This document shows positions 26,335-37,500 of a stretch of 38,477 nt of DNA, in pieces. Position 1 is the first letter of the stretch. Each line of letters begins with the position of its first letter. The notes beneath the pieces are model-generated. The model had not been told where the DNA came from, ran no database searches, and saw only the letters and a program-made list of their open reading frames with translations. This stretch comes from Verrucomicrobiota bacterium (lineage in GTDB: Bacteria; Verrucomicrobiota; Verrucomicrobiia; Limisphaerales; SIBE01). Both the position numbers and the translations under genes were made by a program. The stretch covers positions 1 through 38,477 of the forward strand of contig JAIPJX010000033.1 in the NCBI GenBank assembly GCA_021733945.1, in the 5' to 3' direction.

Positions 26335-29300
26335 GTGAACCAAATCTTTTTCTTAAGCGGGATCGTGCCTGTGCGTTTGTTTCTCGTTCTGGCGGTGTTT
26401 TTGAACGGCGTTCTGACCGTTCGGAGTTCGGATTGGCCGCAGTGGCGGTTTGATGCCGGGCGCACGGCCAGTTCGCCCGAACAGCTTCCGGCATCCCTCC
26501 AGCTGATGTGGAAGAAGGAATTCCCGAAACGGGTGCAGGTCTGGGACGACCCCTTGAACCACGACATGATGCCCTATGACCGGATCCTGGAGCCGGTGGT
26601 GCTCGGGGACAGGATCCTTGCGGGGTTCAATGACAGCGACAAGGTGGTGGCCTGGGACACTGAATCAGGCCGGGAGATCTGGCGGTTTTACACCGATGGC
26701 CCCGTGCGGTTTCCCCCGGCGTGCGCGGACGGCAGGGTCTGTTTTGTGAGCGACGACGGCACGCTGTATTGCGTGAAGTCCAGTGACGGGGAGCTGTTGT
26801 GGAAACTGCGGGGTGGACCCGGTCCCCGGAAGGTTCTTGGGAACGAACGGGTCGTTTCAGCCTGGCCGGCCCGGGGTGGTCCTGTGATTCGGGACGGCAA
26901 AGTTTATTTCGCGGCGAGCATCTGGCCGTTCATGGGCACGTTCATTTACGCCCTGGACGCGGCGACGGGCGAGGTGGAGTGGGTGAATGATGGCAATGGA
27001 TCGGAATACACCACTCAGCCGCATGGGGCCCCCTCGTTTGCCGGGGTGGCACCGCAGGGGGCTCTCGTGGCGACTTCGGACCGGTTGATTGTTCCCGGGG
27101 GACGATCGGTGCCCGCTGTGTTTGATCGTGGAACCGGAGCGCTGCAGTATTTCCACATGGACGCCGGGGGCAAAGGCCATGGGGGTTCCTTCGTTGCGGC
27201 CACGGAAACGGAGTTTTTTGTGCATACCCGGGTACGGGGAGTCCGGGCGTACGACATGGCCAAGGGCGGAGGGTCGCCCTTTTATACCAACGAACCGGTG
27301 CTGGATGGCGGGAATTTGTATAGTTCCAGTGACTTTAGTCTGCGGGAGACATTGTGGACCTGGGCGGGCGACGCTCTCAGCTACACTGTTCGGAAGGAAA
27401 ACGAAGCCAGAACTGCCCTGGAGAAGCAGGCGGATGCGGAGAAACGAAAGGCAGCGCAAAAAACCCTGGATGCCGCCATGGCGAAAACGAAGATCGCGCA
27501 GGCCGCAGTGGACAAACTGAAGACGAGTTGGAGGGACGGGTGGCAGGGGGGGCTGGTTCAGGCTCATGATGCGAAGAAACAGCTTCTCTGGGAGATCGAA
27601 ACCGATGCAAGGGGAGACCTGATCAAGGCCGGAAACCGGCTGTATGCGGCGGGAGCGGATTCAATTGTGGCATTGGATCTGGATCCGAACGGCGGTGCGC
27701 CCGCGGTGAGTTGGTCGTATCCGGTGAAGGGCTCAGTGCAACGGTTGCTGGCAGCCAACGGAATGTTGTTTGCCGTAACCCTGGAGGGAGCTTTGTTTGC
27801 GTTCGGAGAACATGAAGCGGTTGCTCCGGTTGTTGAACATTCCGTCGTTTCCGCGGATGAAACGGTGGGAACCGCGCAGTCGATGTTTGACGTTCTGTTG
27901 AGTCCCTTTGAAGGCGAGGAAGGTTATGCCCTGTGTTTCGGACTCGAGAACGAGGCTGTTTTGGAAAGCCTGGTGCATCGCACGCGGTTTCATGTTGTCG
28001 GTGTGGACCCGGATCCGGAACGGGTGGCGGCGCTGCGGGCTAGGTATGATCGGGGTGAATCCCTGTATGGCAAACGCATTGTGTTTCATGAGGGAACCCC
28101 GGTGGATTTTATGGCACCCCCCTACATTGCTTCGCTGGTGGTGGTAGGTGAAGAAATGGCGGGTCGGTTGCTGGAGCCGGGCTGGCTGGAGGCGGTCTAT
28201 GATTCTGTGCGGCCCTATGGCGGAAGCCTGTGGGTCACACCATCGGCGGATGCCGATCTGGAATCGTTGATCCGAAGTGCCGGACTGCCCAAGGCGGCCG
28301 TGGAGTCGGTGTCGCTGCAGATTTCACGCAAACAGAATGCGGCGGATCGGAGCCGTGTGTTGACTTCGTTGATCCAGGTGACCCGGGAAGGGGCATTGCC
28401 CGGGGCAGCGGATTGGACGCATCAGTACGGGGACATTGCCAACACGGTCAAGTCCGACGATCAGCGGGTCAAGCTTCCCCTGGGGTTGCTCTGGTTCGGC
28501 GGCAGTTCGAACATGGACGTGTTGCCCCGGCACGGACACGGCCCTCCGGAACAGGTGGTGGGAGGCCGGGCGATCATTGAAGGCATGGATTCATTGAGTG
28601 CCCGGGATGTTTATACCGGGAGGGTGATCTGGAAACGAACCATCGAAAACCTCGACACCTACGGGATCTATTTCAACGACACCTATACCAACACCCCGCT
28701 GAGCATTCGATACAATCAGACCCATATTCCGGGTGCCAACGGACGAGGTGCCAACTACGTGGCGACGGAGGAATTGGTTTATGTGGCTCTGGAGGACTAC
28801 TGCGAGGTTCTCGACGCAGCAACCGGCAAGACGGAACGATATATCCGGTTGCCCCTGAAGGAGGGTGGCGCGGTGAGGCCCCGCTGGGGATTCATCGGTG
28901 TGTATGGGGATGTGCTGCTGGGTGGGCACGATTTTGCGAATTACAGCCGGAAGGCAGGTGTTCCCTCCGGGAGTGGCACCACTCCGATCGAGGATCTTTC
29001 GGCGAGCGACGGTTTGGTGGCCTTCGATCGGCACACGGGCGAGATTTTGTGGAAGGTTCAGGCCCGTCATAGTTTCCTGCACAACGGAATTGTTGCCGGG
29101 AACGGGCGGGTCTACATCCTGGACAAACTTCCCAAAAGCGCGGAGGGCAAGATGAGCCGGCGAGGCAAGGTCAAGCCCGAGACCTACCGGGTGCTGGCAC
29201 TTGATGCGCGAACCGGGAAACAACTCTGGGAATCGAGCGACCCGGTGGTTGGGACATGGCTCGGATATTCGGAGGAACACGATATTCTGCTTCAGGCGGG

Positions 29301-30441
29301 TGCCCGGGCTGGGGACCGACTGCCAGACGAGGTCGGCCAGGGCATGCTGGCATTCCGCGGTGCGACCGGCGAGGTGCTGTGGAAGGATCTGGATCGCAGT
29401 TACGGTGGTCCCTGCATTTTGCACCATGAACTGATCATGACCTCCGTGCCGTCCCGGGGAGTGTCCTCCGGGGTTTTTAATTTGCTCGATGGCACGCCCC
29501 ACTGGGTGACCAACCCGATGACGGGCGAAATGGAACCGTGGTTGATTCAACGGGCCTATGGATGCAATACGCCGGTGGCGGGTGAGAACATGTTGACCTT
29601 CCGATCCGGAGCGGCCGGGTTTTACGATCTGAATGGAAAAAGCGGCACGGGCAATCTGGGAGGTTTTAAATCGAGTTGCACCTCCAATCTGGTGATTGCC
29701 AACGGAGTGCTCAACGCTCCGGATTATACACGCACCTGCACCTGCGGATACCAGAACCAGACATCTCTCGCGCTGATCCACATGCCGGATGTGGAACTGT
29801 GGACCACCAGCCAGCTGGGGTCGAAGCTGACCGAAAGCCAGACGGTCTCACGGGCGGGCATTAATTTCGGGGCGCCGGGGGATCGCCTTTCCGATCAGGG
29901 CACACTTTGGTTGGAGTTTCCGGCAAAGGGCGGGGATTCGCCGGATGTCGGTGTGAAAGTCGAGGGCAAGGACGCCCGGTATGTGCGGCATCATTCATCC
30001 ATGATCCGCGGAGAAGGCTTAAAATGGGTGGCTGCTTCCGGGGTTGAGGACGCGGAGAGCATCATTGTAACCCCGCGCATTGATCCTCCCAAAAAGGCCT
30101 CAACAAAACCCGACGATGGCAAGGGCAAAGCCAAGACCCCGGAAGAAACCGAACCTTCTCCGGACACACCGACCCGCGCTTATACGGTGCGGTTGCATTT
30201 CGCCGAACTGAAGAAGATCGCCGAAGGCGAGCGACGGTTTGGGGTTCGCCTGCAGGGGGAACCGGTGCTCGAGGATTTTGACGTGGTCCGTGAAGCGGGT
30301 GGTGCAAGGCGCTGCCTGACCCGGGAATTTAAGGGGATCCGGATTGGCCGGGACCTGCGCATCGAGTTTGCCCGGGCGGATGAGACAAAGCTGGGGCCGC
30401 TGATTTCCGGTGTGGAATTGATCGCCGAGGATCCCTTGTAA
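26335..30441 (+). CDS. Large PQQ-propeller/methyltransferase-like/malectin protein
   Basis: A 1368-residue exported protein. The N-terminus is hydrophobic (VPVRLFLVLAVFLNG); the start is a GTG at 26335, though a GTG at 26365 would give a neater signal peptide. PQQ-type beta-propeller repeats appear in two blocks (WPQWRFDAGRT, DKVVAWDTESGREIW, later GLVAFDRHTGEILWK and VLALDARTGKQLWES). The first block is interrupted by a helical insert (about 355-400, LEKQADAEKRKAAQKTLD). Residues 517-680 form a methyltransferase-like domain (VVGVDPDPERVAALRARY) whose glycine motif looks degenerate. The C-terminal 90 residues match malectin-type carbohydrate binding (YTVRLHFAE, GVRLQGEPVLEDFDVV, ISGVELIAED) after a Lys/Pro linker. 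The PQQ tryptophan motif suggests a dehydrogenase-like or scaffold role at the surface, not proven. It stands alone. Confidence 0.85.
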   Translation: MNQIFFLSGIVPVRLFLVLAVFLNGVLTVRSSDWPQWRFDAGRTASSPEQLPASLQLMWKKEFPKRVQVWDDPLNHDMMPYDRILEPVVLGDRILAGFNDSDKVVAWDTESGREIWRFYTDGPVRFPPACADGRVCFVSDDGTLYCVKSSDGELLWKLRGGPGPRKVLGNERVVSAWPARGGPVIRDGKVYFAASIWPFMGTFIYALDAATGEVEWVNDGNGSEYTTQPHGAPSFAGVAPQGALVATSDRLIVPGGRSVPAVFDRGTGALQYFHMDAGGKGHGGSFVAATETEFFVHTRVRGVRAYDMAKGGGSPFYTNEPVLDGGNLYSSSDFSLRETLWTWAGDALSYTVRKENEARTALEKQADAEKRKAAQKTLDAAMAKTKIAQAAVDKLKTSWRDGWQGGLVQAHDAKKQLLWEIETDARGDLIKAGNRLYAAGADSIVALDLDPNGGAPAVSWSYPVKGSVQRLLAANGMLFAVTLEGALFAFGEHEAVAPVVEHSVVSADETVGTAQSMFDVLLSPFEGEEGYALCFGLENEAVLESLVHRTRFHVVGVDPDPERVAALRARYDRGESLYGKRIVFHEGTPVDFMAPPYIASLVVVGEEMAGRLLEPGWLEAVYDSVRPYGGSLWVTPSADADLESLIRSAGLPKAAVESVSLQISRKQNAADRSRVLTSLIQVTREGALPGAADWTHQYGDIANTVKSDDQRVKLPLGLLWFGGSSNMDVLPRHGHGPPEQVVGGRAIIEGMDSLSARDVYTGRVIWKRTIENLDTYGIYFNDTYTNTPLSIRYNQTHIPGANGRGANYVATEELVYVALEDYCEVLDAATGKTERYIRLPLKEGGAVRPRWGFIGVYGDVLLGGHDFANYSRKAGVPSGSGTTPIEDLSASDGLVAFDRHTGEILWKVQARHSFLHNGIVAGNGRVYILDKLPKSAEGKMSRRGKVKPETYRVLALDARTGKQLWESSDPVVGTWLGYSEEHDILLQAGARAGDRLPDEVGQGMLAFRGATGEVLWKDLDRSYGGPCILHHELIMTSVPSRGVSSGVFNLLDGTPHWVTNPMTGEMEPWLIQRAYGCNTPVAGENMLTFRSGAAGFYDLNGKSGTGNLGGFKSSCTSNLVIANGVLNAPDYTRTCTCGYQNQTSLALIHMPDVELWTTSQLGSKLTESQTVSRAGINFGAPGDRLSDQGTLWLEFPAKGGDSPDVGVKVEGKDARYVRHHSSMIRGEGLKWVAASGVEDAESIIVTPRIDPPKKASTKPDDGKGKAKTPEETEPSPDTPTRAYTVRLHFAELKKIAEGERRFGVRLQGEPVLEDFDVVREAGGARRCLTREFKGIRIGRDLRIEFARADETKLGPLISGVELIAEDPL

Positions 30442-30635
30442 GCCCGGTTGACGCTTCGCGATGCTCGAGGCACGCCGGATTTATTGGTCGGCCTCGCGTT
30501 GATTGTCGGCCACCCGTTTTTCCCGGTGTTCGCGCCTTCGCGGCTTCGCGTGCCACCTGACTGACGGGGCGGGATGAGCTCACGCGAAGACGCTTCGCTA
30601 TATTTCAGGGGCGTGGGAATGGTGCGCCAGCTTGT

Positions 30636-30754
30636 GGAGTGCGCCAGTCCTCTGGCGCTTTTCCGATGGAAACACCTGGCATCCTCAACCATGGCGGGGC
30701 ACTCGGTAAAAACTTACCCAACACCCGGAAAGCGGCAGAGGACTGCCGCACTCC
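30636..30754. repeat. Inverted REP pair, copy 1
   Basis: A REP-like hairpin at 30636-30665 (GCGCCAG, TCCT, CTGGCGC, TTTTCC) is mirrored at 30726-30754 (GCGGCAG, AGGA, CTGCCGC on plus). Read on opposite strands they are the same 28-base motif apart from a C/G swap with its matching G/C swap in the stem, and one T. The arrangement (two inverted palindromes, 60-base middle) is that of a BIME. Confidence 0.75.
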
Positions 30755-30958
30755 ATGACGCTTCGCGATTCTCGAGGCACGTCGGATTTATTGGTCGGCC
30801 TCGCTTTGGTTGTCTGCCACCCGCTTTTCCAGGTGTTCGCGCCTTCGCGGCTTCGCGTGCCACCTGACTGGCGGGGCGGGATGAGCTCACGCGAAGACGC
30901 GAAGACGCGAAGACGCTTCGCTATATTTCAGGGGCGTGGGAATGGTGCGCCAGCTTGT

Positions 30959-31076
30959 GGACTGCGCCAGTCCTCTGGCGCTTTTCCGATGGAAACACCT
31001 GGCTTCCTCGACCATGGCGGGGCGTTTGCTGAAACTTACCCAACACCCGGAAAGCGGCAGAGGACTGCCGCACTCC
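30959..31076. repeat. Inverted REP pair, copy 2
   Basis: The second array unit has the same pair: a plus-strand hairpin at 30959-30988 and the inverted one at 31048-31076. Both stems keep the same C/G versus G/C difference as in copy 1. Confidence 0.75.
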
Positions 31077-31150
31077 ATGACGCTTCGCGATTCTCGAGGC
31101 ACGTCGGATTCACTGGCCGGCCTCGCTTTGGTTGTTTTCCACCCATTTTC

Positions 31151-31528
31151 TTGTCCGCCGCCGAAAAATAGTCCTTGATTAGCTATGTGGATTTGTTTTA
31201 CTGGATAGTGTCAGCCGATCGGGTTTGAGAAATCTTCAATTCTAAGGTTTCTTCCCGTGAAAGGTTGGACGTTCTCAGGGGCCTTACAGCGGGCTTTTGA
31301 GGAATATCGCTACATCAATTAAAATCGGTTAAGCGCATGGCTATACGTGCTGCGCGTTTGCGCGTGCCTGCGTGTGAGTAAATGCAGAACGGCAGTTTCG
31401 AAGGGCGTTGAATGAAAGAATTATGGGTTGGATTTAATCGTTTTGTTCCCTTCTCATCCGAATGGAACCAATTCCATCGGAGGTTCCGCCCGTCGCATTC
31501 GATTCCTCATGCGTACTGCGTGTTTAAC
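31151..31528. other. Leader spacer before giant surface protein
   Basis: A more AT-rich 380-base spacer with no gene that I can support. It carries GGAGG near 31480, about 45 bases from the next ATG and so too far to serve it. Several weak -35/-10 like pairs occur (for example TTGAAT near 31408 with TTTAAT about 19 bases on), but none is convincing. The long leader may hold regulatory RNA structure. Confidence 0.4.
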
Positions 31529-34500
31529 ATGGCACGATTTGTTCTTTTCATTGTTTTCTATCTATCCACCTCTGTGGGTGCCGGGACCGCGCCCACGGTG
31601 AGCTCGGTGAATTCCTCGACGGCCAATGGGAGTTACAAGGCGGGGGATGTGATCAGCATCCAGGTGAATTTCAGCACGAGCGTGACGGTGACGGGGACAC
31701 CGAAGTTGACCCTGGAGACAGGCACGACGGACCGGACGATCGATTACGCGAGCGGTTCGGGGAGCAGTTCCTTGACGTTCACCTACACCGTGCAGGTGGG
31801 AGACACATCGTCGGATCTGGATTACCAATCGACAAGTGCGCTTGCGCTGAACGGCGGGACCATCCGGGATTCGGCCGGGAACAATGCAACGCTCACGTTG
31901 GCGACCCTCGGGGCCAGTGGATCACTTGCAAACAGCAAGGCAATCGTCATTGACACCGTGAACAGGATCGATGTGTCGGCCGGTTCCGTGGTGAGCGGAA
32001 TCACTGGCAACGCGGTTGTGGTGGATCCGGGAGTGACGGTGGTGGGTTCCCCGACGATTGACGGAGCGCGGGTGAGCATAACCGCGAATTTTGCGTCCGG
32101 GGACACGCTTGGGTTCACGGCGTCCAATGGGATCACGGGCAGTTACAGTTCGACCACGGGGATTCTGTCGTTGACGGGCAGCACGACAGCGGCGAATTAC
32201 CAGACCGTGCTTCGGACGGTGACGTTCAGTACGACTTCGACGAGCAGTTCGGCTCGAACCATCACGTTCACATTGGGAACGGCGATTCCGTACACGAATA
32301 ATCATTATTACGAATACGTGAGCACTGGATTGACCTGGACTGCCGCCAAGGCGGCAGCGGCGGGGAAAAGCCTGAATGGGTTGAGGGGATATCTGGCTAC
32401 GATCACTTCCTCTGGAGAGAACGATTTTATCCAGCAGAAACTCGCTGCCGATGCATGGATTGGCTCGTCGGACGAATTCAGCCAGATCAACACGGCGACC
32501 GGCGCGACGACCTACGCGGATCAGGCGGCATCCGAAGGCAAATGGTATTGGGTGACGGGACCGGAAACGGGAACGCAGTTTGGAAGCGGCAATGCGCCCA
32601 ACAGTTCATCGACGGGCCCGGCGTTTGGGTCCAATTACGTGAATTGGAACACGGTGGAGCCCAATAACTCGAGGCAATCCGAACATTACGGAGAGATCTA
32701 TGCATCGGGTTCATTCCCCGGCAGATGGAACGATTTGCCGAACACATCGACCCTGGGATATGTGGTGGAGTATGGCGGCTCGAGCACGGACGCGACGGTG
32801 CAGATTTCCGCGAGCCGGAGTGTGACCATAGACGCGACCGCGCCCACGGTGAGTGGGGTGGGTTCCTCAACGGCGGACGGAACCTACACGGCGGGGCAAG
32901 CGGTGAGTATCCAGGTGGGTTTCAGTGAATCGGTGACGGTGACGGGGACGCCGAAGTTGACCCTGGAGACAGGCACGACGGACCGGACGATCGATTATTT
33001 GAGCGGTTCGGGGAGCAGTTCCTTGACGTTCACCTACACCGTGCAGGCGGGAGACACATCGTCGGATCTGGATTACCAATCGACAAGTGCGCTTGCGCTG
33101 AACGGCGGGACCATCCGGGATTCGGCCGGGAACAATGCAACGCTCACGTTGGCGACCCTCGGTGCCAGTGGATCACTCGCAGCGAACAAAGCGATTGTGA
33201 TCAACGGCGGTAACCGGATCGACGTTTCCACTGGCTCGGTGCTGAGCGGCGTCTCCTACTACGCTGTTGTGGTGGACTCGGGAGTGACGGTGACCGGTGG
33301 CTCGACGATCACAGGGGCGAAGGTGAGCGTCACGGCGAATTACGACACCAGTGACGTTCTTGGTTTCACTGCATCGAATGGGATCACGGGCAGTTTCAAC
33401 ACGGCCACGGGGATTCTGTCGCTCACGGGCAGCACAACGCCGGCGAATTACCAGACAGTGCTCCGTACAGTGACTTTCAAAACCACTTCGAGGACGACTT
33501 CGGCGCGAACCGTCACGTTCACGCTGGGCACGGATCCGGCCTCGCAAGTTTCAGGGAGTCGGAGTGTGACGATCGATGCAACGTTTCCCACGGTGACCGG
33601 AGTGAGTTCTTCAACCGCAGACGGAACTTACAAGACGGGCGATACGGTGAGCATCCAGGTCAGTTTTGGTGAACCGGTGACGGTGAGTGGAACAAATCTG
33701 GAGTTAAAATTGGAAACCGGCACGACAGACCGGACGATCAATTATGTGACTGGTTCGGGGAGCAGTTCGTTGACGTTCAGCTACACCGTTCAGGCGGGAG
33801 ACACGTCATCGGATCTGGACTACCAATCGACAAGCGCGCTGACGCTCGGGGGTGAAGGCGACTGGGTCCGGGACGCGGTTAATAACGGCGCAACGTTGAC
33901 CCTGCCGGCCCCTGGTGCCATTGGATCCCTCGCTGCAAACAAGGCAATTGTGATCGACACGACCGCACCCACGGTGAGCGGGGTGAGTTCATCAACGGCG
34001 GACGGAACCTATACGGCGGGGCAAACGGTGAGCATCCAGGTGGGTTTTAGTGAATCGGTGACGGTGACGGGGACGCCGCAATTGACGCTGGAGACGGGGA
34101 CGACCGATCGGACGATCAATTATGTGAGTGGTTCGGGGAGCAGTTCCTTGACGTTCACCTACACCGTGCAGGCGGGAGACACGTCATCGGATCTGGATTA
34201 CCAGTCGACAAGTGCGCTTGCGCTGAACGGCGGGACCATTCGGGATTCGGCCGGGAACAATGCAACGCTCACGTTGGCGACCCTTGGGGCCAGTGGATCG
34301 CTCGCAGCGAACAAAGCGATTGTGATCAGCAGCGGATACCTGGTCGACTATAAGTTTGAGAACAATCTGAATGACGACAGCGGGAGCGGAAACCACGGCA
34401 CGGCGGGTGGCACCATCTCCTATGGCACGGGGCATACGGGACAGGGATTGAGCCTGAATGGCACGGGGTGGGTGGTGTTTCCGAACAACATTCTGAAAAA

Positions 34501-37500
34501 CAATTCAAAATTCACCGTATCAATGAAGTTCAAGACCACTTCGTCCGCTGGCGTCGGTCTTTTAGGATATCAGAATACGGTGGTCAACGGAACTCCTGGG
34601 AACTTTGTCCCCATACTCGCGGTGACGAAGGACGGACGATTGCGTGCGGAGTTATGGGTTGGGAGTCAGATGGAAGTTCTGTCCACCACGAAGGTCAATG
34701 ACGGGAACTGGCATGAGGTCGTGATGAGTGCCACGGAAAGTTCGATTGTGGTTTATCTGGACGATGTTTATGTGGGAACCAAGACGGGAACAGTACAGCA
34801 TCTGGACATGCAGTGGAATCAGGTGGGTACTCTTAGAGGATACGGAAGGACCCTGATTACCTCGGGTAATACCTGGAATCCGTTCATCGGGACCATAGAC
34901 GATTTTCTGGTCAAGACGACCTATTTGCCGACTGTCACCAGCAGTGCCGCAACGAGCCTTACTTCGACGTCAGCAACGGGCAATGGGAGTGTAGATACCC
35001 TGGGAAATCCATCTCCCACGGATCATGGCTTTTGCTGGAGCACCTCGGCAAATCCCACCCTTGCCGACAGCAAAGTATCCAATGGAGCGAAATCGGCGAC
35101 CGGCTCGTTCACGGGAGCTCTAACCGGTCTGTCGGCCTCGACCACCTACCATTACCGGGCGTATGTGGTGAATGCGGCGGGAACGGCGTATGGTGCCGAC
35201 ACGGTTTTTGTGACGCCTCCGTCGACTCAGGCCACAGGGATCTCGTTCTCGAATGTCCAGGCTGATCAATTCACCGTCGGTTGGACCAACGGCAATGGAA
35301 CCGAAAGAGCCGTGTTTGTGAGTCAAAGCAGTTCAGGATCTGCTGCGCCCTCGGATAAAACCACCTACACGGCGAATGCCGCATTTGGGAGTGGCACGCA
35401 GATCGGAACCTCCGGATGGTATTGTGTTTATCGAGGGACGGGAAGTTCGGTGACGGTCTCAGGGCTTTCGGCCGGGACGACCTATCGGGTGCATGTGTGT
35501 GAATACGCCGGGACGAGCGGGAGTGAGGCTTATTTGGCATCGACCGCAACGGCGAATCCCGCGAATCAGGCTAGCCTAAGCAATGCATCACCCACTTTCG
35601 TTGGATCGACCACCTCGCTGAGCATCGGTCAGAACGCGTCTGCGACGGACATCAAAAGCCTGCTGCACGTGAGCGACAGCGACAGCGGGCAGACGGAGAC
35701 ATGGACCCAGTCCTCGGCGCCCGGGCACGGGACATTGACTTTTTCGAGTGCCACTGCGTCGTCCGGCAGCACCGACATCACACCCGGTGGAACGATCACT
35801 TACACGCCAACGACGGGTTATGCCGGGACAGACAGTTTCACGGTGCAGGTGAGCGATGGCATCGCGACGGCGACGCGAACGATTTCGGTGAGTATTACTC
35901 CGGCAACGCCGGGCACACCTGATCTCAGCGCCGCCACGGACAGCGGATCCAGCAGCACGGACAATATCACCAACGCCGGCACGGTGACCTTCAGCGGGAC
36001 GAACGGGAACAGCGACAGCACGAGCACCGTGCGGGTTTTTATCGATAAAAACAACAACGGAGCCTATGACAGCGGGACCGACCCGACAACGACCGTCACG
36101 GCCGCCTCCGGAGGCACCTGGAGCAGCGCGAACATTGATGCGAGTGGACTCGCCGCGGGAAGTTACAACGTCTATGCCTTCACGACTTCCGCAACCGGGA
36201 GCCTCACAAGTGCGCTCAGTAGTGCGCTTTCCATCACTCGAGACGCGACGGTGCCCACGGTGAGCGGAGTGAGTTCTTCGACCGCAGATGGAACTTACTC
36301 GGCCGGGCAAGCGGTGAGCATCCAGGTGAGTTTTAGTGAAGCGGTGACGGTGACCGGGACGCCGCAGTTGACTCTGGAGACGGGTTCGACGGACCGGACG
36401 ATCAATTACGCGAGCGGTTCGGGAAGCAGTTCGTTGACGTTCACCTACACCGTGCAGGCGGGAGACACCTCGTCGGATCTGGATTACCAGTCGACAAGCG
36501 CGCTTGCACTCAATGGAGGCACGATCCGGGACGCGGCGGGGAACGACGCGACCCTGACGTTGCCGGAGCTCGGGGCGAGTGGATCGCTGGCCGCGAACAA
36601 GGGCATTGTGATATTAACGGCCGCCCCGGGCCTGCGCCATGGGACCGCGGGTACGGATGTGTTTCTCGGAGGGAATTTTCTGGAGTTGGGAATCAACACT
36701 GCCGGGGCGTTTGGTTCCTCAGGCAGTAAACCCTCGGGCTTCATAGGGACGACGGCTCGAACGCAGATCGGTATGAGCACGGATCTCGATGGTTTTGGGG
36801 TGGGTACGACGCAGAGTTTTGACTATTTTCTGCCGGGCACCCCGTTTGTGGGGTGGTATGCCGCGTACAAGGTCCCCGGTGTGTCGACTAACACGGGGAG
36901 CAATTATACCAAACCCGGGAGTGGTGGGCTACTCTCGGTCCAAGAGGATATCGCGACCACGATTGCCGACACTTCCACTTCCAGTTCGTTGTCGGCGACG
37001 ACCAGCGGAACCTTTAACTCGACTCTGCAAATTGATCAGGCCATCAGCCTTGGGCTTAATGATCGGCATTTCAAAGTAACGATCACACTCAAAAACGTGA
37101 GTGCTGCTTCCATCGATAGTGTTCGGTATTTGTGGATTGTTGACCCCGATAACGTGGTGGATGTCGTTGGTGGTACGGAATATACCACGGTAAACTCAAT
37201 TCTGAATACAGTTGCCCTCGACGGCAAGGCGGTGGTGCAGGCTGAAACTCAATCGAGCGCATCCGTCCAGGCCAAACTGGTGCTTTACACGACGGACAGT
37301 CGCGCGCGGGGATCAACAAGTCTTAGTTTTCCTTTGACAGCTGAGGGAATCTATCAGGCGAGTGTTTATGACAGCGCTCCTGCGAAGGGGAGTGCCTTCA
37401 CTGAAGATAAAGCGATCGCCATGACCTGGGATGTAGGCACTCTTTCCGCGGGCGCAAGCACGAGCTTTTCCCTTTATTTCAACCTGAGCAATCAGAACCT

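Larger units (their letters stand above)
30450..31150. repeat. Tandem ~310 bp repeat array (2 copies plus partial)
   Basis: Copy 1 begins at 30450, copy 2 at 30757 and a partial third at 31079 (GACGCTTCGCGATTCTCGAGG). Period is 307 then 322; the 15-base difference comes mainly from two extra GCGAAGAC units in copy 2 (30891-30914) and one base elsewhere. Each copy holds an inverted pair of REP-like hairpins and an arm CGCCTTCGCGGCTTCGCG that is the complement of the GCGAAGAC arm. The small frames across it are repeat artefacts, not genes. Confidence 0.85.

Noticed and set aside
28591-29781. A 396-codon minus-strand frame opposite the PQQ gene
   Set aside because: It is antisense to PQQ repeats and has no recognisable domain.
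30884-30914. Possible CRISPR array
   Set aside because: The units are 8 bases with no spacers, so they form a plain tandem repeat, not repeats and spacers.
30574-31178. Short plus- and minus-strand frames in the tandem array
   Set aside because: They repeat with the array, carry the palindromes in their translation and have no family match; they are repeat artefacts.
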